This document shows positions 29,700 to 38,766 of a DNA stretch of 64,000 bases, in pieces. Source of the DNA: Rhizobium sp. ACO-34A. Lineage in GTDB: Bacteria; Pseudomonadota; Alphaproteobacteria; Rhizobiales; Rhizobiaceae. The DNA lies in assembly GCA_002600635.1 (NCBI GenBank), contig CP021371.1, forward strand, positions 4,672,001-4,736,000, given 5' to 3'. Position 1 is the stretch's first letter. Each line of letters begins with the position of its first letter. Under the pieces are notes generated by a model. That model was given only the letters and a program-made list of their open reading frames with translations. It did no database searches and was not told the origin of the DNA. Position numbers and translations under genes: made by a program.

Positions 29700-30620
29700 T
29701 CAGGAGGCGGAAACGAGAGAGCGGGCGGCTGCAAACAGGCCCTTGCGGACGAGTTCGCCGCCATCGAGCGCCACGGCGCGGATGCCGGAAAGCGCCAACG
29801 CCCTGGTATAGAGGCTGGCGAGCGCTCCGGTGCCGATGATGTGGACATCGCCGGCCGGCGCGTAGCGGCGGCGCATGGCAGCCACCTCGGCACCGATCAG
29901 GAGACCGGAAAGACGGGCAGCAGCGGCAGTGCCATCGGCGGCACCGAGCAGGCCTTCGGCGCGGATCGAGAAGAGACGGGTCGTCAGCGAGAAATGCGGT
30001 TCGGCAGCCTCCGAAACGCCTGCTGCGAAGGCCGGATGATCGGCTTCGGCGCGCGTATCTTCGGGCACCGAAAGGCGCAGGATCGACTGTCGGCTCAGGA
30101 GCTGGAAGAGCTCGCCCGTCATCGCCGTGGTGAAACCACGAACCGTTGCGGCATCAAGTTCCGCCCATTTGGAATGGGTGCCCGGCAAGCAGAAGAGACC
30201 GCTTGAAATGCCGGCTTCGATGGCGCCGGCAAGCTGGGTTTCCTCGCCGCGCATGACATCCTCGGCGCCGGCTGTGCGCTGGCATACGCCGGGAAGAATG
30301 AACACGCGGCGTCCGGAATGCTCCGGCGTCACGGCATGACGGAAAAGACCATCGAGCGATGCCGGCGTTTCGACATAGGCTGCTTCCAGCCAGCCGCTGC
30401 GGGCTCCCGCCATGCCGGCAATCACCACAGGCAGGTCCGCAGGCGCGGAAAGCGCCTGTAAATGTCCTTCCAGAACGGAACCGAAGCGGTCCCGTTCGAG
30501 GCGACCCATGCCGTCATCCGATTGGCGTTCCGCCAGAACCACGCCCCCGGCATCCACGAGCCAGAGGCGAAAATTGCTGGTTCCCCAGTCGACGAGGGCG
30601 GCAAACGGCGAGCCGGTCAT
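29700..30620 (-). CDS. dgoK: 2-dehydro-3-deoxygalactonokinase DgoK
   Basis: Phosphorylates 2-keto-3-deoxygalactonate at O6. The 306-residue product has the DgoK hallmark VDWGTSNFRLWLVD at residues about 10-23 and LPGTHSKWAELD near residue 144, both typical of this family of the ASKHA superfamily. It lies 18 bases downstream of the aldehyde dehydrogenase gene and 14 bases upstream of dgoA. With dgoA it gives the galactose branch of the operon its lower half. Confidence 0.94.
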   Translation of the reverse strand: MTGSPFAALVDWGTSNFRLWLVDAGGVVLAERQSDDGMGRLERDRFGSVLEGHLQALSAPADLPVVIAGMAGARSGWLEAAYVETPASLDGLFRHAVTPEHSGRRVFILPGVCQRTAGAEDVMRGEETQLAGAIEAGISSGLFCLPGTHSKWAELDAATVRGFTTAMTGELFQLLSRQSILRLSVPEDTRAEADHPAFAAGVSEAAEPHFSLTTRLFSIRAEGLLGAADGTAAAARLSGLLIGAEVAAMRRRYAPAGDVHIIGTGALASLYTRALALSGIRAVALDGGELVRKGLFAAARSLVSAS

Positions 30621-30638
30621 GGATGCAGGGCCTTCTTC

Positions 30639-32153
30639 TTAACGCAGGTCTTCGGGAAGAAGGGCGGCCGGGATATCCTGATAGCAGACCGGACGGAGGA
30701 ACCGGCGGATTGCCATCGTGCCGACCGAGGTCGCGCCGAAGTTGGTGGAAGCGGGGTAGGGACCGCCATGCACCATGGCATCGGCAACTTCGACACCCGT
30801 CGGGAAGCCGTTCGCCAGGATGCGGCCAGCCTTGCGTTCGAGGACGGGAAGCAGGCGGCTCGCGACCGGTTCGTCGCCGGCATCGAGCTGCAGCGTCGCA
30901 GTGAGCTGTCCCTCAAGGCTGCGGGCGATCTTGACCATCTCGTCGGCATCCCTGGCAGTCACGATGATGCCGAGCGGGCCGAAGACTTCCTCGCCGAGTT
31001 CGTGGTTCGCCAGCCAGTTTTCGGCCGTCGTCTGGAACAGGTAAGGCTTGGCATTGCGCAGGTCGCAGGTCGAGGTCAGCACCGAGCGGACGTTCTCGAC
31101 AGCCGCGATGCGGGCGGCACCCTTGCGATAGGCATCGGCAATGCCGTCCGTCAGCATGGTCTGTGCGCCAACCTGGGCAAGGGCCTCCTCGGCAGTCGCA
31201 GTGAAGGCGTCAGCGTTACCGCCCTCGGTCACCACGACGATGCCGGGATTGGTGCAGAACTGGCCGGCGCCGTTGGTAAGAGACGCGACCCAACCCTTGG
31301 CGATAGCTTCGCCACGGGCAGCAACAGCCTCGGGAAGCAGGAACATCGGGTTGACCGAACCAAGCTCGCCGAAGAACGGGATCGGCTCGGGGCGACGGGC
31401 GCAGAGATCGAAGAGCGCACGGCCGGCGCCGAGCGAACCGGTGAAGCCGACGGCCTTGATCAGCGGATGCTGGACGAGTGCGGTACCGACTTCGCGGCTG
31501 CCGCCCTGGACGAGCGAGAAGACACCCGGATGTACACCGGTGCGCTTGATCGCCGCGTCGATGGCCTGACCGACGATCTCGGCGGTGCCGGGATGGGCTT
31601 CATGACCCTTGACGACAACCGGGCAGCCGGCGGCAAGCGCCGACGCGGTGTCGCCACCGGCAGTCGAGAAAGCGAGCGGGAAGTTGGACGCGCCGAACAC
31701 GCCGACCGGACCGATCGGGCGCTGGACCATTTTCAGGTCAGGGCGCGGCAGCGGCTTGCGATCCGGCAGCGCCTCGTCATGGCGAAGGTCGAGATAATCG
31801 CCCTTGCGGATATGGGCGGCGAACAGCCGGAGCTGGCCGACGGTACGGCCGCGTTCGCCGATCAGGCGGCCTTCCGGCAGGCCGCTTTCCTGCGAGCCGA
31901 TCTCGGTGATCGCATCGCCGCGCGCATCGATTTCCTCGGCAATCGCCTCGAGAAAGGCTGCGCGCGATTCGCGGCTGGAATAGCCGTAGGTTTCGAAGGC
32001 TTCCTCGGCAGCCTTTACCGCCTGGTCGACCAGGGCGGACGAGCCAACGGAAAAGGTATGGACGGGGCCGGTAGCCGGCGAAGAGTCGAAGGTTTCGCTA
32101 CCTGCAATCCAGTTGCCTGCGATCAGGTGCTTTCCGGTCAGTGTATAGGCCAA
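30639..32153 (-). CDS. 2,5-dioxovalerate (ketoglutarate semialdehyde) dehydrogenase
   Basis: NAD(P)-dependent aldehyde dehydrogenase that oxidises 2-oxoglutarate semialdehyde to 2-oxoglutarate, the final step of oxidative pentose degradation. The 504-residue product shows the ALDH core, VFGASNFPLAFSTAGGDTASALAAGCPVVVKGHEAHPG near residue 155, the catalytic-Glu region ELGSVNP near residue 265 and the catalytic Cys in NGAGQFCTNPGI near residue 300. The FGASNFP and AHPGT features mark the KGSADH group rather than betaine-aldehyde or succinate-semialdehyde enzymes. It starts with TTG at 32153, after GAGGAGG. It lies between the sugar dehydrogenase and dgoK genes. Confidence 0.9.
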   Translation of the reverse strand: MAYTLTGKHLIAGNWIAGSETFDSSPATGPVHTFSVGSSALVDQAVKAAEEAFETYGYSSRESRAAFLEAIAEEIDARGDAITEIGSQESGLPEGRLIGERGRTVGQLRLFAAHIRKGDYLDLRHDEALPDRKPLPRPDLKMVQRPIGPVGVFGASNFPLAFSTAGGDTASALAAGCPVVVKGHEAHPGTAEIVGQAIDAAIKRTGVHPGVFSLVQGGSREVGTALVQHPLIKAVGFTGSLGAGRALFDLCARRPEPIPFFGELGSVNPMFLLPEAVAARGEAIAKGWVASLTNGAGQFCTNPGIVVVTEGGNADAFTATAEEALAQVGAQTMLTDGIADAYRKGAARIAAVENVRSVLTSTCDLRNAKPYLFQTTAENWLANHELGEEVFGPLGIIVTARDADEMVKIARSLEGQLTATLQLDAGDEPVASRLLPVLERKAGRILANGFPTGVEVADAMVHGGPYPASTNFGATSVGTMAIRRFLRPVCYQDIPAALLPEDLR

Positions 32154-32174
32154 GACAGGGCCTCCTCGTTTTGA

Positions 32175-33104
32175 TCAATCTTCGAAGGAAGCGACAACCT
32201 TCCGTTCGCCGCAGAGGAAGGAATCCGCCACGAGTCTCAACGGTTGGTAGTCGGTATCGCTTTCACGTGCGCGGATGAGTGCGCCGAAGCGCTCGTAGAT
32301 GCCAGCATATTCCCGGTCGGGACCTGCCGTATGGAGCGCATCCCCGATATAGAGTTCCGAACCGCCCTTTGAAAGGCGCAACGTCCCCTGATCGGTCTCG
32401 ATCGTGATGTCCCAGGTCTGCGGACCTTCCTGGCGCCAGTCGAATTCGGCGCTGACGAGAGCGCCATCGACGGTGCGCATGGCAATCGAGGCGGCAATCG
32501 GCTGCTTCCTGTTTTCCGGGAACTCCAGTGTCGAGCGCTCAACAAGGATCGGACCCGGCACCACGGCGGTCAGGATCGACAGCGCGTTGATGCCCGGATC
32601 GAACACGCCGAAACCGCCCGGCTCCCAGATCCACGCCTGACCGGGATGCCAGCGGCGGACATCTTCCTTCCACACGATCGACACGGTCTTGACGGTCTTG
32701 TCCGAAAGCCAGAGCCGCGCCGGCTCGACGCCGAGCGCAAAGCGCGAATGCCAGGTGGCAAACAGCGTCACACCGGCTTCGGCAGCAAGCGCACTCAGCG
32801 CCTCCGCTTCACCGAGCGTGGTTGCCGGCGGCTTTTCCATCAGGACATCGCGGCCGGCGGCAATCGCCTTCTTCGCCATGTCGAAGCGGGCTTCCGGCGG
32901 CGTGCAGAGCGATACGACCTTCACATCCGGACGGGCGACGAGAAAGGCATCGAAGTTTTCGAAGTTCTCGACACCATCGACCTTGCCGTGCCGGCTGACG
33001 GCGGCGGCGAGCTCAAAATCCGGACCCCCGGCAATCGAGGGAATGTGCTGGTCGCGGGCAATCTTGCCGACGCCCACGAGCGCCAGCGGAATACGCTTGG
33101 TCAT
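32175..33104 (-). CDS. Gfo/Idh/MocA sugar 1-dehydrogenase (galactose/arabinose)
   Basis: Oxidises the anomeric carbon of D-galactose and probably L-arabinose to the lactone. The 309-residue product has the Rossmann motif VGVGKIARDQHIP near residue 10 and the family catalytic block EKPPATTLGEAEAL near residue 91, with AWIWEPGGFGVFDPGINALSIL near residue 155. It resembles the rhizobial galactose dehydrogenase and the Azospirillum L-arabinose 1-dehydrogenase (Gfo/Idh/MocA members). GAGGAG precedes the ATG at 33104. Position in the operon agrees with either sugar; substrate range cannot be read from the sequence. Confidence 0.88.
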   Translation of the reverse strand: MTKRIPLALVGVGKIARDQHIPSIAGGPDFELAAAVSRHGKVDGVENFENFDAFLVARPDVKVVSLCTPPEARFDMAKKAIAAGRDVLMEKPPATTLGEAEALSALAAEAGVTLFATWHSRFALGVEPARLWLSDKTVKTVSIVWKEDVRRWHPGQAWIWEPGGFGVFDPGINALSILTAVVPGPILVERSTLEFPENRKQPIAASIAMRTVDGALVSAEFDWRQEGPQTWDITIETDQGTLRLSKGGSELYIGDALHTAGPDREYAGIYERFGALIRARESDTDYQPLRLVADSFLCGERKVVASFED

Positions 33105-33114
33105 GGGTTTCTCC

Positions 33115-34860
33115 TCAGTGCGAATCCTTGCCGACGGCGCTGCCGCGACAACCCTTCAGGAAGTCGAAGTCCGCGCCGGTATCGGCACCTTCGACGTGAT
33201 CGTGGAAGAGGCGCTCGTAACCGCCGTTCGGGGCTTCCGAGGCCGGACGCCATGCGGCAAGCCGGCGCTGCAGCTCGTCATCCGGAATGTCGAGATGGAC
33301 GCGGCGATTGGCAACGTCGATCTCGATCATGTCGCCATTGCGAACCACAGCGAGCGGACCGCCGACAGCGGCTTCCGGCGAGGTGTGCAGGAGGACGGTG
33401 CCGTAGGCCGTACCGGACATGCGGGCATCCGAGATGCGCACCATGTCGGTGATGCCCTTGCGCAGGACCTTGGGCGGCAGGCCCATGTTACCGACCTCGG
33501 CCATGCCGGGATAGCCACGCGGACCACAGTACTTCATGACCATGACGCAGTTTTCGTCGATGTCGAGCGCTTCGTCGTTGATCTTCGCCTTGTAGTCGTC
33601 GATGTCCTCGAACACGACGGCGCGACCGCGATGCTGCATCAGATGCTCGGAAGCAGCCGATGGCTTCAATACGCAGCCCTTCGGCGCGAGGTTGCCCTTG
33701 AGCACGGCGATGCCGCCATGCTGGGTGAGCGCCCTTTCGACCGGGCGGATGACGTCCTCGTTCCAGTTGCGAACGTCCTTGACCTCATCCCAGATCGGGC
33801 CGCCGGAAACGGTCAGCGCGTCCTTGTTGAGCTTGCCGGAATCGCCGAGCATCTTCAGGACGACCGGCAGGCCGCCGGCATAGAAGAACTCCTCCATCAG
33901 GTACTCGCCCGACGGCATCAGGTTGACGATGGTCGGGATTTCGCGGCCGAGGCGATCCCAGTCGTCGAGCGAGAGATCGATGCCAGTACGGCCGGCGATG
34001 GCGAGAAGGTGCACGACCGCATTGGTCGAACCGCCGATGGCGCCGTTGGTGCGGATCGCGTTCTCGAAGGCTGGCTTGGTCAGGATATCGGAAGGCTTCA
34101 GGTCGTCCTTCACCATCTGTACGATGCGACGGCCGGAAAGCTGCGCCATCACGCGACGACGGCTGTCGACGGCGGGAATAGCGGCGTTGCCCGAAAGCGT
34201 CATGCCGAGCGATTCCATCATCGACGCCATGGTCGAGGCGGTGCCCATGGTGTTGCAGGTACCGGTGGAGCGCGACATCGAGGCTTCGGCTTCCAGGAAT
34301 TCCTCCTGGGTCATCTCGCCAGCCTTCACGGCTTCGGAGAACTTCCACAGATGCGTGCCGGAACCGACGCGCTCGCCGCGGAAGTAACCGTTGAGCATTG
34401 GACCGCCGGAAACCATGATCGCCGGCAGATCGACGGATGCGGCACCCATCAGCAGCGACGGCGTGGTCTTGTCACAGCCGACGAGAAGCACGACGCCATC
34501 GAGCGGCTGGCCGCGGATGGTTTCCTCAACCGCCAGAGCCGCAAGGTTGCGATACATCATCGCGGTCGGGCGATAGGTGTTTTCCGAAGCCGAGAAGACA
34601 GGCACTTCGAGCGGGAAACCGCCGGCTTCCCAGACACCCGCCTTGACCTTCTCCGCCAGTTCGCGAAGGTGGCCGTTGCAGGGCGTGAGGTCCGACCACG
34701 TGTTGAGGATGCCGATCACCGGGCGCCCGTCGAACAGGTCGTGCGGGTAACCCTGGTTCTTCAGCCAGCCGCGGTGATAGATATTGTCACGCGAGTTGCC
34801 ACCGTACCATTCCTGGGATCTCAGTTTGCGTGGCCAAGCTGCCGGTTTGAAAGCGCTCAT
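33115..34860 (-). CDS. L-arabinonate dehydratase (IlvD/EDD family)
   Basis: Removes water from L-arabinonate to give L-2-keto-3-deoxyarabinonate, using a 2Fe-2S cluster and Mg. The 581-residue product is near-identical in layout to the characterised Rhizobium leguminosarum enzyme: WPRKLRSQEWYGG at the start, cluster cysteines in DLTPCNGHL (about residue 58), VGCDKTTPS (about 126) and TGTCNTMGTAST (about 198), and a conserved end KGCRGSAVGKDSH. I use the ATG at 34860; one at 34902 would add 14 residues. Enzymes of this group are reported also to take D-galactonate, which would let one protein serve both sugars here. Confidence 0.9.
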   Translation of the reverse strand: MSAFKPAAWPRKLRSQEWYGGNSRDNIYHRGWLKNQGYPHDLFDGRPVIGILNTWSDLTPCNGHLRELAEKVKAGVWEAGGFPLEVPVFSASENTYRPTAMMYRNLAALAVEETIRGQPLDGVVLLVGCDKTTPSLLMGAASVDLPAIMVSGGPMLNGYFRGERVGSGTHLWKFSEAVKAGEMTQEEFLEAEASMSRSTGTCNTMGTASTMASMMESLGMTLSGNAAIPAVDSRRRVMAQLSGRRIVQMVKDDLKPSDILTKPAFENAIRTNGAIGGSTNAVVHLLAIAGRTGIDLSLDDWDRLGREIPTIVNLMPSGEYLMEEFFYAGGLPVVLKMLGDSGKLNKDALTVSGGPIWDEVKDVRNWNEDVIRPVERALTQHGGIAVLKGNLAPKGCVLKPSAASEHLMQHRGRAVVFEDIDDYKAKINDEALDIDENCVMVMKYCGPRGYPGMAEVGNMGLPPKVLRKGITDMVRISDARMSGTAYGTVLLHTSPEAAVGGPLAVVRNGDMIEIDVANRRVHLDIPDDELQRRLAAWRPASEAPNGGYERLFHDHVEGADTGADFDFLKGCRGSAVGKDSH

Positions 34861-34930
34861 GGCTTGTCTCGATTCTGTTTGGTCGAAGGGCGGGCGGCTC
34901 ATGCCGCCCGATTTTGTCAGGAGGCCGCTC

Positions 34931-35896
34931 TCAGAGGGCCTTGACCGCCGGCATCTGCTCGGCCGCGGTCTTCAGGGGATTGCTGAGCGCAAGCCCGAAC
35001 TGGGTCGCGCTGACTTCGAACACGTCGCCGTCCTGCGTCTTGATGCCGTCGGCGAAGGAAAGCGTCGCCGTGCCGAACATGTGCACGTGCAGGTCGCCCG
35101 GCTGACGGAAGAGGTCGTATTTGAAGTGGTGGTATTCGAGGTTGGCGATGGTGTGGGACATGTTGCCTTCACCCGAGAGGAAGGGCTTTTCCCAGATCAC
35201 CTTGCCGTCGCGCAGGATGCGCGAGGCACCCGTCACGTGCTCCGGCAGTTCACCCACCAGCAGTTCCGGACCAAAGGAGGCCGGACGCAGCTTGGAATGG
35301 GCGAGATAGAGGTAGTTGATCTTTTCCGTGACGTGGTCGGAAAACTCGTTCGCCAGCGAGAAGCCGATGCGGAACGCCGTGCCGTCCTCGCCCATCAGGT
35401 AGAAGCCGGCGATTTCAGGCTCTTCGCCGCCATCGAGCGCGAAGGAGGGCGATACCAGGGGTTCGCCCGGCGCGATCGCGTTGACCCCGGTTCCCTTGTA
35501 GAACCATTCCGGCTGAACGCCGGTTTCGCCTGCCTTCGGCTTGCCGCCCTCGATGCCCATGCGGAACATCTTCATCGAGTCGCTCATGCCGGTGGTGTCG
35601 GCATGCATGCTGTCGCGGGCCGAAGCCGAACCCGTGTGGGTCAGACCCGTTCCGGTGAGGAACATATGAGCCGGATCCGGATGACGGACAGGACAATCGA
35701 GCTTGCCGCCCGCAGCAAGTGCCGCGAGATCGACGGCATCGCCGGCATCCTGACGCTCGACGAGGGCTGCAATCGAGATCCCCGACGCGATGGCGGCTTT
35801 CGCCAGCTCGTAGGTGGATGCGAAGCCCGGAACGAGGCGCGCAGCGTCTCCCTGGCGGCAGACAACCCCGCCACCCTTCAATTGCGACAGATACAT
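34931..35896 (-). CDS. gguC: GguC / AraD1 family protein (FAH superfamily)
   Basis: Member of the fumarylacetoacetate hydrolase superfamily, 321 residues, named GguC in the Agrobacterium chvE-gguABC locus and elsewhere AraD1. The C-terminal two thirds holds the FAH-like region with EWFYKG near residue 128, a metal-ligand-type acidic block GGEEPEIAGFYL near residue 155, and NPLKTAAEQ at the end. The protein starts MYLSQLKGGG at the ATG at 35896. It lies 10 bases after gguB and 70 before the arabinonate dehydratase. No function was established in the original locus; the operon suggests it dehydrates 2-keto-3-deoxyarabinonate (see findings). That is inference. Confidence 0.86.
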   Translation of the reverse strand: MYLSQLKGGGVVCRQGDAARLVPGFASTYELAKAAIASGISIAALVERQDAGDAVDLAALAAGGKLDCPVRHPDPAHMFLTGTGLTHTGSASARDSMHADTTGMSDSMKMFRMGIEGGKPKAGETGVQPEWFYKGTGVNAIAPGEPLVSPSFALDGGEEPEIAGFYLMGEDGTAFRIGFSLANEFSDHVTEKINYLYLAHSKLRPASFGPELLVGELPEHVTGASRILRDGKVIWEKPFLSGEGNMSHTIANLEYHHFKYDLFRQPGDLHVHMFGTATLSFADGIKTQDGDVFEVSATQFGLALSNPLKTAAEQMPAVKAL

Positions 35897-35906
35897 GGCC
35901 TTTACC

Positions 35907-37118
35907 TCAGACTGCTTTGTTCTTGTTGTAGACGTCGAAGAACACGGCGGCGAGCAGGACCAGGCCCTTGATGAGCTGCTGGTAGTCGATACCGATGCCC
36001 ATGATCGACATGCCGTTGTTCATGACGCCCATGATGAAGGCGCCGATGACGGCACCCGTAATCTTGCCAACGCCGCCCGAAGCCGAAGCGCCGCCGATGA
36101 AGCAGGCCGCGATGACGTCGAGTTCGAAGCCGACGCCGGCCTTCGGGGTCGCCGAGTTCAGGCGAGCCGCGATGATCATGCCGGCAAGAGCCGCAAGCAC
36201 GCCCATGTTGACGAAGGTGTAGAAAGTCAGCCGCTCGGTATTGATGCCCGAAAGCTTGGCAGCCTTCTCGTTGCCGCCCATCGCGTAGATGCGACGGCCG
36301 ATGGTCGTACGGGACGTAACGAAGGAATAGACCGCGATCAGCACGCCCATGACCACCAGAACGTTCGGCAGGCCGCGATAGGTCGCGAGCTGGTAGCCGA
36401 GGAACACGGCTACGACGCTGATGATCAGCATCTGGGCAGCGAAGAACACGAAAGGCTCGTTCGGCGTGCCGTGACGATCGTTGACCTGACGCTCACGCAT
36501 GCCGGAATAGATGGCGAGCGCGACGAGAACGAGAACGACGATGAGCGCGACATAGTTCTTGATATCGCTGGTCGCCGGATCGGTGAACGACAGAAAATCA
36601 GGAATGAAACCGGTCGAAAGGAGCTGGAATTCCTTCGGAAACGGCCCGATCGGGCGGCCTTCCAGCACGACGTAAGTCAGGCCGCGGAAGACCAGCATGC
36701 CCGCCAGCGTCACGATGAAGGACGGGATCTTCTGGTAAGCGACCCAGTAGCCCTGGGCGGCGCCCATAGCGGCGCCGATGATCAGGCAGAGCGGCACGAC
36801 CAGCGAGAAATGCCAGCCCCACTTCACCAGCATGATCGCCGATATGCCGCCGATGAAGGCAACGATCGAGCCGACCGACAGGTCGATATGCCCGGCCACG
36901 ATGATCAGCAGCATGCCCAGCGCCATGATGACGATGAAGGAGTTCTGCAGAACCAGGTTGGTGATGTTGACTGGGCGGAACAGCACGCCGGCCGTCATGT
37001 ACTGGAAGAACAGCATGATGACAACGAGGGCCAGAAGCAGGCCGTATTCGCGGATGTTCTTCCTGAGGTAATCGCTGACGGAAACTTTCGGGGTTTCGGT
37101 TCTTGTGTCGATTGCCAT
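35907..37118 (-). CDS. gguB: Sugar ABC transporter permease GguB
   Basis: Inner-membrane permease of the galactose/arabinose ABC importer, 403 residues, MmsB/XylH-like. It has about ten to twelve hydrophobic helices, starting NIREYGLLLALVVIMLFF near residue 22, with the permease motifs GHIDLSVGSIVAFIGG near residue 76 and GRRIYAMGGNEKAAKLSGI near residue 270, and FIGGASASGGVGKITGAVIGAFIMG near residue 345. Its ATG overlaps the gguA stop by one base. Partner ATPase and binding protein are gguA and chvE upstream. Confidence 0.95.
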   Translation of the reverse strand: MAIDTRTETPKVSVSDYLRKNIREYGLLLALVVIMLFFQYMTAGVLFRPVNITNLVLQNSFIVIMALGMLLIIVAGHIDLSVGSIVAFIGGISAIMLVKWGWHFSLVVPLCLIIGAAMGAAQGYWVAYQKIPSFIVTLAGMLVFRGLTYVVLEGRPIGPFPKEFQLLSTGFIPDFLSFTDPATSDIKNYVALIVVLVLVALAIYSGMRERQVNDRHGTPNEPFVFFAAQMLIISVVAVFLGYQLATYRGLPNVLVVMGVLIAVYSFVTSRTTIGRRIYAMGGNEKAAKLSGINTERLTFYTFVNMGVLAALAGMIIAARLNSATPKAGVGFELDVIAACFIGGASASGGVGKITGAVIGAFIMGVMNNGMSIMGIGIDYQQLIKGLVLLAAVFFDVYNKNKAV

Positions 37119-38653
37119 TAGTGTTTCTCCCCCGAGCGCATGATGGCACGCATGATGGATTCCTGGCTCGCCTCGTCCTTCGAAAGCTCGGCAACGATCC
37201 GGCCTTCGTTCATTACGTAGATGCGGTCACAGGTTCCCAGAAGCTCCGGCATCTCCGACGAGATCATCAGGATGCCTTTGCCTTCTGCGGCCAGCTGGTT
37301 GATGATGGTGTAGATTTCGTATTTCGCACCGATGTCGATACCGCGGGTCGGCTCGTCGAGGATAAGAACCTCGGGATTGGTGAAGAGCCACTTGGACAGC
37401 ACGACCTTCTGCTGGTTGCCGCCGGAAAGATTGACGGTTTCCTGATAGATCGAGTGCGAGCGGATGCGCAGCTTGGTGCGGTAGTCGGACGCGATCGAGG
37501 CTTCCTTGCGGTCGTCGATCACGCCATTCGCGGAAACCGCCTGCAGGTTCGCAAGCGTGGTGTTTTCCTTGATGTTGCTGTTCAGCACGAGGCCGAGATG
37601 CTTCCGGTCCTCGGTCACGTAGGCGAGGCCGGCGTCGATCGCCCGCGGGATCGTGCTGACATCGACCGCCTTGCCGTTCATGTAGACGTCACCGGTGATC
37701 TTGTGACCCCAGGAACGGCCGAAGATGCTCATGGCGGTTTCGGTGCGGCCCGCGCCCATCAGGCCGGCAATGCCGACGACCTCGCCGGCCCGCACGGTGA
37801 AATTGACGTCGTGCAGGAATTTCCGGTCCCGGTGGTTCTGGTGGTAGACGTTCCAGTTCTTCACCTCGAGCAGCGTTTCGCCGATCTTCGGTTCACGCGG
37901 CGGATACCGGTCCTCCATCGCACGGCCGACCATGCCGTTGATGATGCGGTCTTCGCTGACGTCGCCGGTGTGACAGTCGAGCGTCTCGACCGTCCCGCCA
38001 TCGCGCAGGATGGTGATCTGGTCGGCGACCTTGCGGATCTCGTTCAGCTTGTGGGAGATGATGATCGACGTCATGCCCTGCTTGCGGAATTCCATCAAGA
38101 GGTTGAGCAGGGCGTCGGAATCGGTCTCGTTGAGCGATGCGGTCGGCTCGTCGAGAATCAGCAGGCGCACCTTCTTGGAAAGTGCCTTGGCGATTTCCAC
38201 CAGCTGCTGCTTGCCGACGCCGATATCGGTGATCAGCGTCGTCGGCGAATCCTTCAGGCCGACCTTGGAAAGCAGTTCCTGGGTGCGGGAGAAGGTCTCG
38301 GCCCAGCGGATGACGCCATTGGTCGCGACTTCGTTTCCGAGGAAGATGTTTTCGGCAATCGACAGCAGCGGCACGAGCGCCAGCTCCTGGTGAATGATGA
38401 TGATGCCGAGTTCTTCGCTATCGGAAATCGTGGAGAAATGACGGACCGTGCCGTCGAAATGAATTTCGCCTTCATAGGTGCCGGCCGGATAAACACCGCT
38501 GAGCACCTTCATGAGGGTAGACTTGCCGGCACCGTTTTCGCCGACCAGAGCGTGGATTTCGCCTTCGCGAACCTTGAGATTGACGTTGTTCAGGGCCTTC
38601 ACGCCCGGAAACGTCTTGGTGATGCCACGCATCTCGAGAATGATATTATTCAT
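37118..38653 (-). CDS. gguA: Sugar ABC transporter ATP-binding protein GguA
   Basis: Dual-domain ATPase of the MglA/XylG type, 511 residues. Both nucleotide-binding halves are present: Walker [17 protein letters not shown] near residue 36, signature [13 protein letters not shown] and Walker [12 protein letters not shown] in the first; signature [15 protein letters not shown] near residue 400 and [18 protein letters not shown] in the second. The second Walker A is degenerate (GLMGAGRTE), as usual for this class. The ATG at 38653 begins the conserved [18 protein letters not shown]. It is separated from chvE by 113 bases containing a strong hairpin. Confidence 0.96.
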   Translation of the reverse strand: MNNIILEMRGITKTFPGVKALNNVNLKVREGEIHALVGENGAGKSTLMKVLSGVYPAGTYEGEIHFDGTVRHFSTISDSEELGIIIIHQELALVPLLSIAENIFLGNEVATNGVIRWAETFSRTQELLSKVGLKDSPTTLITDIGVGKQQLVEIAKALSKKVRLLILDEPTASLNETDSDALLNLLMEFRKQGMTSIIISHKLNEIRKVADQITILRDGGTVETLDCHTGDVSEDRIINGMVGRAMEDRYPPREPKIGETLLEVKNWNVYHQNHRDRKFLHDVNFTVRAGEVVGIAGLMGAGRTETAMSIFGRSWGHKITGDVYMNGKAVDVSTIPRAIDAGLAYVTEDRKHLGLVLNSNIKENTTLANLQAVSANGVIDDRKEASIASDYRTKLRIRSHSIYQETVNLSGGNQQKVVLSKWLFTNPEVLILDEPTRGIDIGAKYEIYTIINQLAAEGKGILMISSEMPELLGTCDRIYVMNEGRIVAELSKDEASQESIMRAIMRSGEKH

Positions 38654-38726
38654 GTGCAGAATTCCAGCGCGGGTGCGGCGGGCTAAAGCCGGCCAAAAGC
38701 GCAAGCTCCCTCAATGCGACGGGAAG

Positions 38727-38750
38727 GGGTCCGCGACTGATCGCGGACCC
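38727..38750 (-). promoter_or_regulatory. Strong hairpin between chvE and gguA
   Basis: GGGTCCGCGA (38727-38736) and TCGCGGACCC (38741-38750) form a perfect 10-bp stem with a 4-base loop, 17 bases after the chvE stop and with no T-run. Such hairpins after binding-protein genes typically block 3' decay or cut read-through, giving more binding protein than transporter. Confidence 0.6.
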
Positions 38751-38766
38751 GGCATGTCCTAAAGGA

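Noticed and set aside
32689..34944. 751-codon plus-strand ORF over the arabinonate dehydratase
   Set aside because: Shadow of the IlvD-type gene; no domain and no ribosome-binding site.
37103..38686. 527-codon plus-strand ORF over gguA
   Set aside because: Antisense to a certain ABC ATPase with intact motifs; no independent evidence.
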